From assembly GCA_016210395.1 (NCBI GenBank), contig JACQUI010000102.1, forward strand, positions 1 to 33,748: 33,748 nt of DNA, read 5' to 3'. Positions 7,463-19,800 of this stretch are shown in pieces. The stretch comes from Chloroflexota bacterium (GTDB lineage: Bacteria; Chloroflexota; Dehalococcoidia; Lucifugimonadales; JACPCL1). The first letter of the stretch is position 1, and every line of letters begins with the position of its first letter. Below the pieces are notes generated by a model that saw only the letters and a program-made list of their open reading frames with translations, was not told the DNA's origin and did not search any database. A program made the position numbers and the translations under genes.

Positions 7463-7897
7463 CATGTCCGCGACTACAAGCAAGCCTCATACCGCCACGG
7501 GTGGTGGCACCATCGCCATCCAGTGGGGCCGGCAGCAACCTGTGACCCCACCTTTTCCATCACCCTCTGCTCAAAGCCAGGGTCCGAAGCGTCGCAGCCT
7601 GCTTTTGTAGCAAGGGAACCATACATACGTAAGAAACCTTACCTTCTGACCGGGAAGAGAAGACCTGATTTGCAGGCTAGGGTCTCATGATTTTTGGCGT
7701 AGTTTCACCAAAGGTCAGACGAGTGTCAGTAGACATGTTATGGCCTCATAATCCTTCCTCAAAACCTTGCTTTCCCTTTGGCACAAGAGTATAGTAACCG
7801 CTTGGTTACCATAATAAAGTGCGCTCCTTGCAGCCAGGCCTCCAAGGAGTCGTTGTGTTTGAGCGCGAAATAGCCACGCACCAATCCAGAGGTAGGC
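7463..7897. other. Long non-coding leader of the giant surface gene
   Basis: About 435 bases without a supported gene. Short open frames here lack ribosome sites and recognisable sequence. The last 150 bases are notably AT-rich compared with the rest of the window, consistent with a promoter or regulatory leader. I could not fit it to a known riboswitch class. Confidence 0.5.
7794..7809. promoter_or_regulatory. Inverted repeat upstream of the giant gene, possible operator
   Basis: GTAACC-gctt-GGTTAC is a perfect 6-bp dyad with a 4-base centre, inside an AT-rich stretch about 90 bases before the ATG. It could be an operator half-site pair or a small RNA hairpin. The assignment rests on symmetry alone. 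Confidence 0.35.
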
Positions 7898-10800
7898 ATG
7901 TTGACTACGAGTAAACTGCTCGACAGCCGCAAGATCGGTATCGTCTTCCTCCTCACTATTGCCATCACTTCTGCCCTTGTATTCTTGGCGACCACCGCCC
8001 AGGGTTCATCGGCAACCCTTCAAACCAATAAGACCACGCCTTACCTCGTTGGGGAGACGGTCGGTTCCACTGCTACGTACTACATTGACGCGTCCATTGA
8101 TACCATCTATCGAATGCAGCTTGGCGTAGCTCCTACTTCAGGCGTCCCTGACAACCAGTCCTTCGTTGTGGACTTGCGATTCGATAAAGGCGGGCCATTC
8201 GACCTGACCAACCGCCTTCCCGCGGACATGCAGGCCAGGGGATCATCGTTGCTGCTCAGCGTCGGCTACGACGATGCCGTGGGCGCCGGCTACGGCTATG
8301 CCTATGGCTACACCGGCTTCGGCTACAGCTACGGCTACGCCTACTGCTGTGGGTATGGCTACGGCTATGGCTATGGCGGGTCAACGGGAGGCGCAGCAAG
8401 GATCATTCTGAACCTTTCTTGGGACCCGCCACGCATCAATGCCAAGGATGGCACGTACCTCGCCACCTTCACTGTCGGGTCTGACAAGGGTGAGTTCACT
8501 GCCGCTGACGAATTCTCCTTCGTCAAGGTGTCGGCTCTCGATGTCACCATCACCGACCCTGCTGACGATTCCGTCCTGACCTCCACGGCCCCCATCTCCA
8601 TCAAGGGCGGCATTAACGACCCTACCGGCGTGGTCAACGTGTCGCTGGCGCGGCCGGACGGCTCCCTCGTGACCGTGCCCGCAACCATGGGCAACTTGTC
8701 GTGGAGCAGCCCACTGCTGTCGCTCGGTGAAGGCCGCAATATCCTGACCGCCGACGCCACCAACGGCTACACCCCTGCCCTCACTGACACCGCCACGTCC
8801 ACCGTTATCGTGGACAAGACACGCCCCAAGCTGAAGATACTGAATCCCGGCGGCGTGACCAACAACGCCAGCATTGATATTGACATCAGCTTCATCGAGG
8901 CCAACCCTGCGCAGCTTATCCTGAAGCGCAACGGCGCTGTCATCCACAGCCTCGGCCGCGCCCCGTTGGAAACTTCCGGCGGGGTCCTTAAGCTGCCGGT
9001 TCCCCTAGAAGACGGGCCCAACCTCATCTGCGCCGAGATGACCGACCGCGCCGGGTTTACGCCCGACCCCTCGGACCCGTTTAACGTTTTGTGCGCCGCC
9101 CCTATCACGCTTGACCAGACCCCCAGGCCGCCCACCAACGTCGTGGCCACCCGCGGCAACAGCTCAGCGACGCTGACCTGGAGCGCCCTGGACCCCTTTG
9201 GCCAGCCCATTGACAACGGCAGCCCGCTGCTCTTCTACACCATCAAGGCGTTGAAGGTAAACCCGGCTGAACCCGGCGATGAGCCTCAGATTTCAGCCCC
9301 CGGCACTGCGCTCGAAGCGATTGTCGCGGGTCTAACAAACGGCACGACCTACAAGTTCAGGATCACCGCCACCAACGCCAAGGGCGCCAGCGATCCGGCA
9401 TTCTCCAACGTCATCACGCTTGGCACAATCCCCGGCACGCCCAGCCTCAGCGCGGCGCTGGTCTCACACAACAGCGCCGGTATCGTGTGGTCGCTGTCTG
9501 CCGACGGCGGTTTGCCCGTCACCTTCACCCTCTTCCGCGACGGCGCCGTCGTTCTGACAACCACGGCCACATCCTTCACGGATACCGGTCTGTCAAAAGC
9601 CACCACCTATGCCTATCGCGTTCGCGCAGCCAACGCTGTCGGGCCAAACCTGGTGGACAGCGATACCAAGTCTGTGACCACCCCCGACGTGCCCGCTGCC
9701 CCCGTCCTCAGCGGCATTGCCAAGGACAAGGCGGTGGACCTCACCTGGACGGCTTCGCCCGACCAGCCCTTCGCTCCCGTCTTCGGTTATGAAGTGCAGA
9801 TGAAGGCAGGTCCAGGCTCCTTCGTCACCATCGCATCCTTGGGGCGAGTAACCAGCCACACGGTCTTGGGGCTCACGAACGGTGTCACCTACTCTTTCCG
9901 CGTCCGCGCCCTGAACGTATGGGGCCCCGGGGCGTTCTCCAACGAAGTCCCCTTTACCCCCACGGGTCTGCCAGGCAAGCCAGGCAAGCCCGTGGCCACG
10001 CCGTTCGACTCCTCCGCCCTGGTGATCTGGACGCCGCCCCTGGACACCGGCGGCCTGCCCATTCTCACCTACACGGTTGACGGGTTCGAGGTAGGCGTCA
10101 TGGCCCTGTCCGCGCCCGTCGTAACGAAGATTGTGGACGGTTCGCTGACCAGCACCCTCGTCACTGGCCTGATCAATGGGAAGTCCTATGTGTTCACGGT
10201 GACCGCGAGGAACACCGTGGACTTCGGCCCCCCCTCTGACCCGTCAGACCCGGTAATGCCCTCCGGTGTGCCGGGCAAGCCAATCATCATGAGTGCGTTC
10301 CTCGTGTCGCACAACAGCGCCAGCATCGCCTGGACGCTGGCCAGCAACGGCGGGTTGCCCCTTGGAGAGGTCGTCTTCGACGTCTTCCGCGATGGCGTGA
10401 AGATCGCCACTACGCCGGAGAATACCTACACCGACGCCGGCCTCACAGTTTGTACGCTGTACTCTTACACCGTGCAGGCCAGGAATATCAACGGAGCGGG
10501 ACCGGTCAGCGACCCGAAGACCGTCAAGACGGCTTGCGCGCCCGACGCCCCCATCATCAGCGTGCTCGATGGGGACAAGCAGGCGCACGTGTCGTGGTTC
10601 CTGCCGCCGCCGCCTCCAGGCCCCTTCGAAGCGCCCACAGGCTATGAGCTGCAAATGCGCACGGGCGCCGGGCCTTTCGTCACCATCGCCATGCCGGCGG
10701 CAACGCAGACCGCCTACACCGTGAATGACCTGACCAACGGCGTGACGTATACGTTCCGCGTGCGCGCGATCAACGCTGCCGGCGCCGGCCCGTGGTCCGG

Positions 10801-13800
10801 CGAAGTCTCTGCCACGCCGTCTGCCTTTCCCGGCGCGCCCGGCAAGCCGGTGGCCAAGCGCGCCGGCCCGTTGGCCCTCTTGCTGTCCTGGACTGCTCCC
10901 CTGGACACCGGCGGGCTGCCCATCCTTGAGTACCGGCTGGACGGCTACGCCCTACCCTCATCCCTGACCAGCCTTGAGATGACCGCCGCCGCGCCGGACG
11001 TGGTGGTCTTCGTGGGCGGCGATAAGACCTCCGCCATAGTGGGCGGCCTCACCAACGGCACCCGCTACATCTTCACCGTCACGGCCCGCAACGCCCGTGG
11101 CTTCGGGGCGCCTTCCGAACCCTCCGACCCCGTGACTGTCGGCGGTCCTCCGGGCAAGCCCGTGATCACCGAGGTGTCCGCCACGCACAACAGCGTCCAC
11201 CTCAGGTGGATTGTGGACGATGGGGGCCTCCCTGTGTTCTTCAACGTCATCAGGGATGGCGCGATCGTCGCCACCACCACCGCGATGGCTTTCACAGACA
11301 CCGGCCTCGCGCCCAGCACTACATACAAGTACCGGGTTCGCGCCACCAACGAGGAGGGGTCCAGCGAGAGCGACGAAACCCCGGTCAAGGCGGCGCCGGG
11401 CCCCGACGCCCCAGATCTCAAAGCTTTCCCCTGGAACAAGGCCGTAGACCTCATTTGGGCAGGAGCGACGGGGTTCTCAGTCGTCGAGTTCGTGCTGGAG
11501 ATGAAGCTCCCCAGCGGGGGCTTCACCACCGTCGGCGTCTTTGGTCCAGGAGCGACGGCCACCACAGTCTCCGGCCTCACCAACGGCGTGCCCGTGACCT
11601 TCCGTGTCCTGGCCCGCTACGTCGGCGGGCTGGAGCTCTACTCCAGCGAGGTCACCGTTGTGCCCTTCGGCCCGCCAGGCAAGCCCGGTAAGCCAACGGC
11701 AACGCCCGTGGGCGCCGATGCCCTGGTGCAATGGATGCCCCCTGTAGACGACGGCGGTAGGCCTATTCTTGGCTACAGGGTTGACGCCTTTGAGGTCGGA
11801 GTCACGTCCCTCGCAACCTTCGTGTTCAACAGGGAAGTTGGACCAGTCACCAGTACCCTGATGTCACCCCTGACAAAGGGAAAGGAGTACTTCTTCGTCG
11901 TCACGGCGCGGAACGTAGCCGGGTACGGCGAACCCTCCAACCCGTCGGACGACTTCATGTCCGCTACCGAGCCGGGCCAGCCAATCCTCAGCCTCGGGAC
12001 TGTGACCCACAATAGCGTCCAGCTCGACTGGACGCTGGCCGACAACGGCGGCCTGTCGCCCGTGGTCTTTGAGGTCTACCGGAACGGCGCGATGGTGTTG
12101 ACCACCACCGCCTTGGCGATCACGGACACGGGTCTGTCCCCCAGCACCAAGTACACGTACCGGGTGCGCGCTTTCAACGCGCGCGGCTTTGGCAAATTCA
12201 GCAACGAAGTATCCGCAACGACCTCCGGCAGCCCCTCTGCGCCCTCAATTAACGTGACCGCCAAGGACAAGAGCGTCGACGTCTCGTGGATACCGGGGCC
12301 CGGCGCGCCCTTTGCCAAGTTCGAGTTGCAGATGGGTCTTGCAGGCGGGCCGCTTCTCCCGCTTGTGGAGCTTCCTCCAACCACTACCTTCTTTGCCGCC
12401 ACCGGCTTGACCAACGGCGTCACCTACTGCTTCCGCGTGCGCGCCCACAACGCAGCCGGCCCCGGGGAATGGTCCCCCACCGCCTGCGCCATGCCCAACG
12501 GCCTGCCAGGCGCGCCCGGCAAGCCGTCTGCCAAGGCCTTCGAGCAATCTGCACTCGTGAGCTGGACGCCGCCGCTGGACAAGGGCGGATTGGATATCAC
12601 CCGCTACACCATCAGGACGTACGAAGTGCCCGGCGTCATGGTGACCACTTCTTCGGTCCTTATCAGCACTATCATTGTTGACGGCAAGCTCACCAGCGCC
12701 CTGGTCAGCGGCCTGGTCAACGGCAAGAGCTACAACTTCTCCGTTGCGGCCTCCAACTCCAACGGCGAAGGCCCTGAGTCGCTTCCATCCGACGCCGTCA
12801 AGCCCGGCTCTCCTCCCACGCCGCCCAGCGCGCCTAACTTCGTCAAGGCCACGCCAGGCAACAAGATGGCCAAGCTGTCATGGCAGAAGCCGGTATCCGA
12901 TGGAGGCAGCGAGCTGGTCTCCTACAAGATTTACGCCAAGATAGGCGCGTCTGCGCCTGTGCTGGTGCTCACCGTAGCTGGTACCCAGCAAAGCGCAGAG
13001 GTTACGGGCCTGACCAATGGGGTGACCTACCGGTTCCTGGTCACCGCCACCAACGCCGCCGGACTTGAAGGCCCGGCAGGCGTCTCCAACGACGTGACGC
13101 CTGCCGGCACGCCCACCGCGCCGCTGAACGTCACGGCTGTTGCAGGCAAGGCATCGGCCGTTGCGTCGTGGGATAAGCCCCTCTCCGATGGCGGCAGCTC
13201 CATCACCAAATACATCGTGACATCTTCTCCAGGCGGGAAGACTGCCGAGTGGTCCGCGGGCGATCTGAAGGCAACAGTGACCGGCCTGACCAACGGCGTG
13301 TCTTACACCTTCACTGTACGCGCGTTCAACGCCATTGGCCCAGGCCCGGCGTCCGCGCCGTCCAACCCCGTGACGCCTTCCGCCACCGCGCCCGCAACGC
13401 CGGACGTAACGCTGATGACACCCTCACCTACCAACGCCGCCAGCGCGACGTTGCGGATTAAGACGGGAATCGCTAATGTCGCAAAAGTCATCATCTCCGG
13501 CGGCCTGAGCGAGGTCGTTACCACTACGCCCCCATTCACGCCAGGGGAGGCGTTTGAGATCGCTGTCCCGCTCAAGCCCAACACGGGCAACACGCTGGAA
13601 GTGCGCGCCGCCAACAGCGATGGCGTCGTCTCCGAGCCGGCGTTTGTCGTGGTCATCCAAGACAGCATCAAGCCGCTCTTGGGCGAAGGCAACGTCTCCA
13701 CGCCGCCGTCGCCCACCAAGCTCGGCGAGACGGTCTTGACCGTGACCGGCGTCGAGGTAAACGCCACTATTGAAGTGGCGCGTGGCGGCGTTGTCCTCGC

Positions 13801-16800
13801 CTCCACCGTCGTCACGATCCCCGGCAAAGTGGAGACCTTCAAGATTGCGCTCACGCCCAACGCCACAAACACACTGGAAGTGACTGCCACCGACCTCGCC
13901 GGCAACACATCCAACAAGATTACACGCGTGGTCGTCCATGACAACATCGCGCCTGCCAAGCCAACCATCAACACGGTGAACGGGCAGCTTCCGGGCAGCG
14001 CCACGCCCACCAACAAGACCTCCATCATCGTTAATGTGACGGCGGAGAACGGTTCGCTGGTGATGATCACCGGCGGCAAGACCCCCGCCTTCAAGAGCGC
14101 GTCCACCGTTGACATCACCGTGGAGCTGAAGCTCAACCAGGACAACCTTCTGTCCATCGTCGCAACCGACGCCGCAGGCAACGCGTCCGTGGCCGCTACC
14201 GTGACGGTGAAGCAGGACGGCGTTGCGCCCAGCGTCTCCGTGGACCCCATACCCGCCTACACCACCAGCACTGCGCTGACGCTGAAGGTGAAGACCGAGG
14301 CCGGCGCGACGATCATCGCCTCCATTCTCGGCAACGGCATGACCTCTACCGTTGCCACAGGCGGCACGGATGACGTGCGCCTCACGCTGTTGTCCAACAA
14401 CCTCAACGTCATCACCGTCGTGGCCGTGGACGCCGCCGCCAATACCTCCACGCCTGCCGAGCTGAAAATCACGCACGACAACGTGGCCCCCAGCCTGGTT
14501 GTCCTTGTGCCGGCCAATGAGACACAGACGGACACACCGCTGGCTGTGTTTACCCTCAGCATCTCTGCCGAAAAGGACGCCCTGGTTATCATCACCGGCG
14601 GGGCCGAGACCGTGACTGATAAGGGCACGGGCGTTGCGCGGTCCGTTGACGTGCCGCTGAACCCCGAGGTCCTGAACGTCCTCAAGATCAAGGCGGTTGA
14701 TGCTGCGGGCAACTCCCCACCCGAGGTGACAAGGAACATCAAGTCGTCGGCTGCGATTCCCGCGCCGCCAACGGTCTCTGTTCCTGTGTCGCCGGTCAAC
14801 GCAAACAAGGTCAAGTTCACCGTGACCAACATCCAGGGGACCAAGCTCACGGTGAAGCACACCAGCAGCGCTGCTTCCTCCACCGTCGAGTTCGTCACGT
14901 CCCCTGGGGACACCAAGACCCTGAACCTGGACCTGTCCCAGGACGACGTCAACGTCTTTGCCTTCAAGGTGAGCAGCGCCGCCGGCGTTGACTCCGCCGT
15001 TGTCACACGCTCGGTCACCGAAGACTCCACGCCGCCTGCTCAGCCGGCGCTGCGTGAGGCTGTCCCTGCCGAGACCAACCTCTCCTCCATCATCATCAAG
15101 CTGGAGGTGGAGTCCGGCGTCACCGTGACCGTCACGGAGCTCAAGTCCAAGAAGCTCGTCGGCTCCGGCAAGGCCTCCTCCCCCATAGACATCCTGGTGG
15201 AGCTCCAGCTCAACCAGGACAATACCCTGTCCATCCGCGCCATTGACGCTGCGGGCAACCAGTCGCCTGCCCTGGAGCTGGTGGTCCGCCAGGACGGCCA
15301 GGCCCCCGACAAGCCCAAGCTCATCGGCAAGGTCAAGTCCCCTACGACGGGCACGACCGCAACGCTGAAGCTTTCCGCCGAGACCAACTCCACAATAGAG
15401 GTCAGCGGCGGCAAGACGCTGAAGACCGCCACGGCCACCGGCGAAGCGCAGGATGTCGTCGTCGAGCTCAACACCGGCAACGGCGTGCTCAACACCCTGG
15501 TGGTCATCGCCAAGGACTCCTTGGGCAACGTGTCCGAGCCGCTCACCGTGCTGGTGATGCAGGACAACGTCAAGCCCGCCGCACCCATCGTCACATCGCC
15601 GCTGGCCCCTGGCGAAACGACGATGTCGGCCTTCATCACCCTGACGGTAGGCTATTCCGCCACCGATACTACCATCAAGACCATTCAAGTCGCCGGTCCC
15701 GCCGCGGACGCCAAGGAGCCCGCCACGGGCTCGGGCGAGCAGGCTGTGCGCGTCGTGCTCAAGGCCAACACCGACAACGTGCTGGTCGCCACCCTTGTAG
15801 ATGCCGCCGGCAATGTCTCCGAACCCACGACGGTCACCGTCAAGCGCGGTCCCGCCGAGACCAGCATCTTCGGCACGCTCAGGGGCACGCCCGAGAACCT
15901 CTCCGACGCTCAGGCTATCGCCACTACCGTCACGCCCGGTATCACCGTTGACCGCGTGGCTTCGGCCATTGACGCCGATTCCGGCGAGTTCGAGCTTGGC
16001 GGCCTTGACCCCACGGGCGAGTACACCGTGCAGGTCATCTACAAGGCCGGCGCAGGCACCGACACCCGCTACTACCAGGCCGGCGCGTCCGGCAACGCAG
16101 GCACGTCTCCCGCAAGCGCCACCAAGCTCAAGCCCGGCGCTGCAGGCATCAGCATTGAAATGTCGGTCCTGACCAAGCCCGTCATCACGGGCATCGGCGT
16201 TGCGCCCGCCGGCACGGACAACGACGTTGACCGCACGCTGACGATCACAGGAACGTCCCTCAGCGGCACGCAGGTCTGGCTGGTCGCCGACGCGAAGACC
16301 ATCGAGCTACCCATCACGCTAAAGACCGACACAGCCATCACGGCCACCATCCAGGCGAGTACCGCGCCTGGCGCATACAAGGTCCAGGTCAGGACCGGCG
16401 GCGGCCTCTCAGAACCTTCCAGCGACACGGTCGTCATCACCAAGGCGGCCGGGATTGACCCGCCGGTCATCAAGAACCTCAGGGATAGGTTCGTGCGCGC
16501 GGGCTTCCCGTCGGTCATCCGCGTGGAAGGAGCAAACCTTAAGGGCGATGGGGAGACCCTCGTGACGATCTTGCCCTTGGGCCTCGTAGTGAAGGCCACC
16601 GGCATTAACTCGGCCGGCACGCGCATGAATGTGCCCATCCTCGGCACGCTTCCTACAGGCGTGTACCAATTGCAGCCACGCAACAGCAAGGGTATCGGCC
16701 CTGCCAGCGAACCGTTCGTTGTGGCATCCTGTCTGCCGCGTGGGCTACGGATCGCCAGGTTCCCCGTCTGCTTCGGCGGCGGCGGGATTTTCAGCCTTGC

Positions 16801-19800
16801 GCTGGAAAGCACGCTGACCGACTCCGAGCTGATCCTGACCAACGCCGGCGAGGACACCGCCCCAGGCGCGCCCATCGCCAGCGTGCGCCTGCCCCAGGGC
16901 ACGTCCTTCACCAACGAGGCAGGCGAAGGCATTGAGACGCTGCTGCCGCCCAGGATGGTCACCCTCCCGGACGACCTCCAGGCCAAAGCGCCCGACGCCG
17001 TGGGCATCAAGCTGGGCCTGTCCGAAGGCCGCGTCCTGCTCTCCACTCCCGTGGTCTTGCAGGTGAAGATCACCCGCGCCGCCGCAAGCACGCCCACCCT
17101 CTTCCTGCAGCTCGACGAGACTACCTTCGAGGAGGCGGGCATCGAGGCCACCGTTGACGGCATCGCCTACAAGCCGGGCGGCATTGTGCTCAGCAAGACG
17201 CTGTTGCCGAATGGCCAGGCGGAGTTCCTTATGGCCGCCCTGCTCACCCACTTCTCCGAGTTCGTGGCCACGGACGAAGACCTGGTGCCGGATGTGCCGC
17301 CCAGCACGCCACAGAACGTCGAGGCCACGGCGGGCAACGCTCAGGCCACCATCACGTGGGAGGCCCCCGCCTCCGATGGCGGCGCGGACATCACGGGCTA
17401 CACCGCCACGTCCAACCCCGGCGGCAAGACCGCCACGGTGGGCGCGGGCACGTTCACGACGAACGTCACCGGCCTGACCAACGGCACGGACTACACCTTC
17501 AGCATCGTGGCGACCAACAGCGCCGGCGACAGCGCGCCCGCCACAACCGACGCGGTAACACCTGCCACCACGCCTGGGGCACCCACGGGCGTCACCGCCG
17601 GCATCGGCAACACGCTGTCCATCATCTCGTGGTCGGCCCCGGTGTCCAACGGCGGCTTCGCCATCACTGGCTTCAAGATCACCAACGACAAGAACGCCAC
17701 GACGCTCCTGGTCGGCAGCGGCAGCACCGCCGCCACATTCACCGGCCTGACTAACGGCGTGACCTACACCTTCACCGTCAGGGCCATCAACGCCCTGGGC
17801 GACGGCGATACGGCCGCGTCCAACGCCGTCACGCCCGCCGCGCCGACGGCAAAGCCCGGCGCGCCCACAGGCGTGACGGCGGCTGTAAAGGGGCCCACCA
17901 GCCTGGAGGTGACGTGGACGCCTGGTCCCCAGGGCGGCAGCCCCATCAAGGGCTACATCATCACGTCCGATCCACCCAGCACGAACAGCCCGCTGTCCGT
18001 TGACGGCGACGCGACGTTGACCAGCGCCGTCGTGACCGGCCTGACGCCCGGCGCCACCTACACCTTCACCGTGCAGGCCGTCAACGACGTCGGCGCCAGC
18101 GACCCCTCGGCAGCTTCGACAGGCGTCAAGGTCCCCGGCGCAACCCCTGGCGCGCCCACGGGCGTCAGCGCCACGGCGGGCAACGGCCAGGCGACCGTCA
18201 ACTGGACTGCGCCGTCGCCGGGCGATTCGGCCATCACCAAGTACATCATCAGAGCCTCCAGCGGGGTCGAAAAAGAGACGCCCGCACCCGCCACGTCCTT
18301 CGTGTTCACCGGCCTGACCAACGGCGTGAGCTACACCTTCACCGTCAAGGCCGTCAACGACGCAGGCGCAGGCGCGGCCTCCGCCGCTTCCAATGCGGTC
18401 GTGCCGACGGCTGGCGGAGGCGGCGGCGGTGGTGGCGGCGGTGGCGGTGGCACAACGCTCACCGCTCCCGCTGCGCCGACCGGCGTAGCGGCCACGGCAG
18501 GCAATGCGCAGGCGGTCGTTACATGGACGCCCCCTGCCTCCGACGGCGGTTCGCCCATTGTCGGCTACACCATCGTGTCCGATCCCGGCAACATCACCGC
18601 AGTGGCAGGCGCAGGCGAGACGACAGCGATCGTTACGGGCCTGCAAAACGGCGTGACCTACACCTTCTGGGTGATTGCCACCAACTCCATCGGCAACAGC
18701 TTGCCTTCCGGCAAGTCCGGCGCCGTCATGCCCATCGCGCCTACGCTGCCGCCGGTGCTCCCCAACAACACGGGGTCCTCCAGCGCAACGCTCAACTTCG
18801 AGCCCACCGTCAGCCAGACGGCCACGGCCAAGACCACCTCCGGCGCGGCGGTGGAAATCGTTGCCGGCGGCCAGATTGACCTGGCCGTGAAACCCGACGG
18901 CAGCAACGTGCTGGTACTGCCCATCAAACTGGCTGCCGGCGCATCTCTCGACCAGTTCCGCGACGACGCCTCCGGCGTGTCTGTCCAGGGCAACGTTGTG
19001 CGGATTATCGTGAAGGACGCCCAGGGCCAGCCCAGCATCTACCTGGAAGCCAAAGTGAAGTCTGTCACCGGGACCGGCAATACTGCTGAGGTCCAGCTCC
19101 AGGACTTCCGCCTGAAGACCGCAGAGCAGCGCAAGGTGGTCAACGGCGACGTAGGCACGGCCTCCGTGACGTTTGACGCCGCCCTGGTTGACGTGGACAT
19201 CGCGCCCGATGCAACCATCACCGTCACGATTCAAAACGCGCCGGACGCCCCCGACAAGACCGCCTTCGACGCCGCAGCCGCTGCAGGCAACGCCAAGGTA
19301 ACCGCCTATGCCTATGCTGCAAAGGTCGAGAAGGTCAAGCTGGCCGACGAGACCGACATCGGCCAGGCCTTCGTCGAAATGAATGCCGGCAAGGGCTTCG
19401 TGGACAAGTACGGCCTGAGCAAGGTCAAGATCATGCGCAGGGCCGATGGCGGCGCGGTGAGCACCCTTGCCACTGAAGTCAAAGGCTCGGACGACGAGGG
19501 CAACGTGACCTTCCGCGCCACTTCGCCCAAGGGCCTCTCCGTCTTCGCCCTGGTGGTGCAGGAGACGCTGCCTCCGCCGCCCACGCCGACGCCCACGCCA
19601 GGGCCGACGGCTACTCCTACGCCGACGCCACCTCCGGCAACGGCCACGCCTACGCCGACGCCTGGTGTTGGCACGCCGACGCCAACCCGCACGCCGGCGC
19701 CCGGCACGGTCACGCCGACGCCGACGCCAACCGTGGTTGGGCCGCGAACGCCGACGCCGACGCCCACACCGACGCCTGGTGTTGCTACGGCTACGCCGAC

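Noticed and set aside
7759..7995. A 78-codon minus-strand frame upstream of the giant gene
   Set aside because: It overlaps the signal-peptide coding region, has no recognisable product, and the plus-strand gene explains the overlap.
8282..8392. A CRISPR array or minisatellite at the ggctatggctac repeats
   Set aside because: The repeats are in frame, very short, without spacers, and simply encode Gly-Tyr.
13424..15688. A 754-codon open frame on the minus strand inside the giant gene
   Set aside because: It is antisense to the Ig-like array. Composition is skewed to Gly, Arg, Asp and His and no domain is recognisable, so it is a codon-bias shadow.
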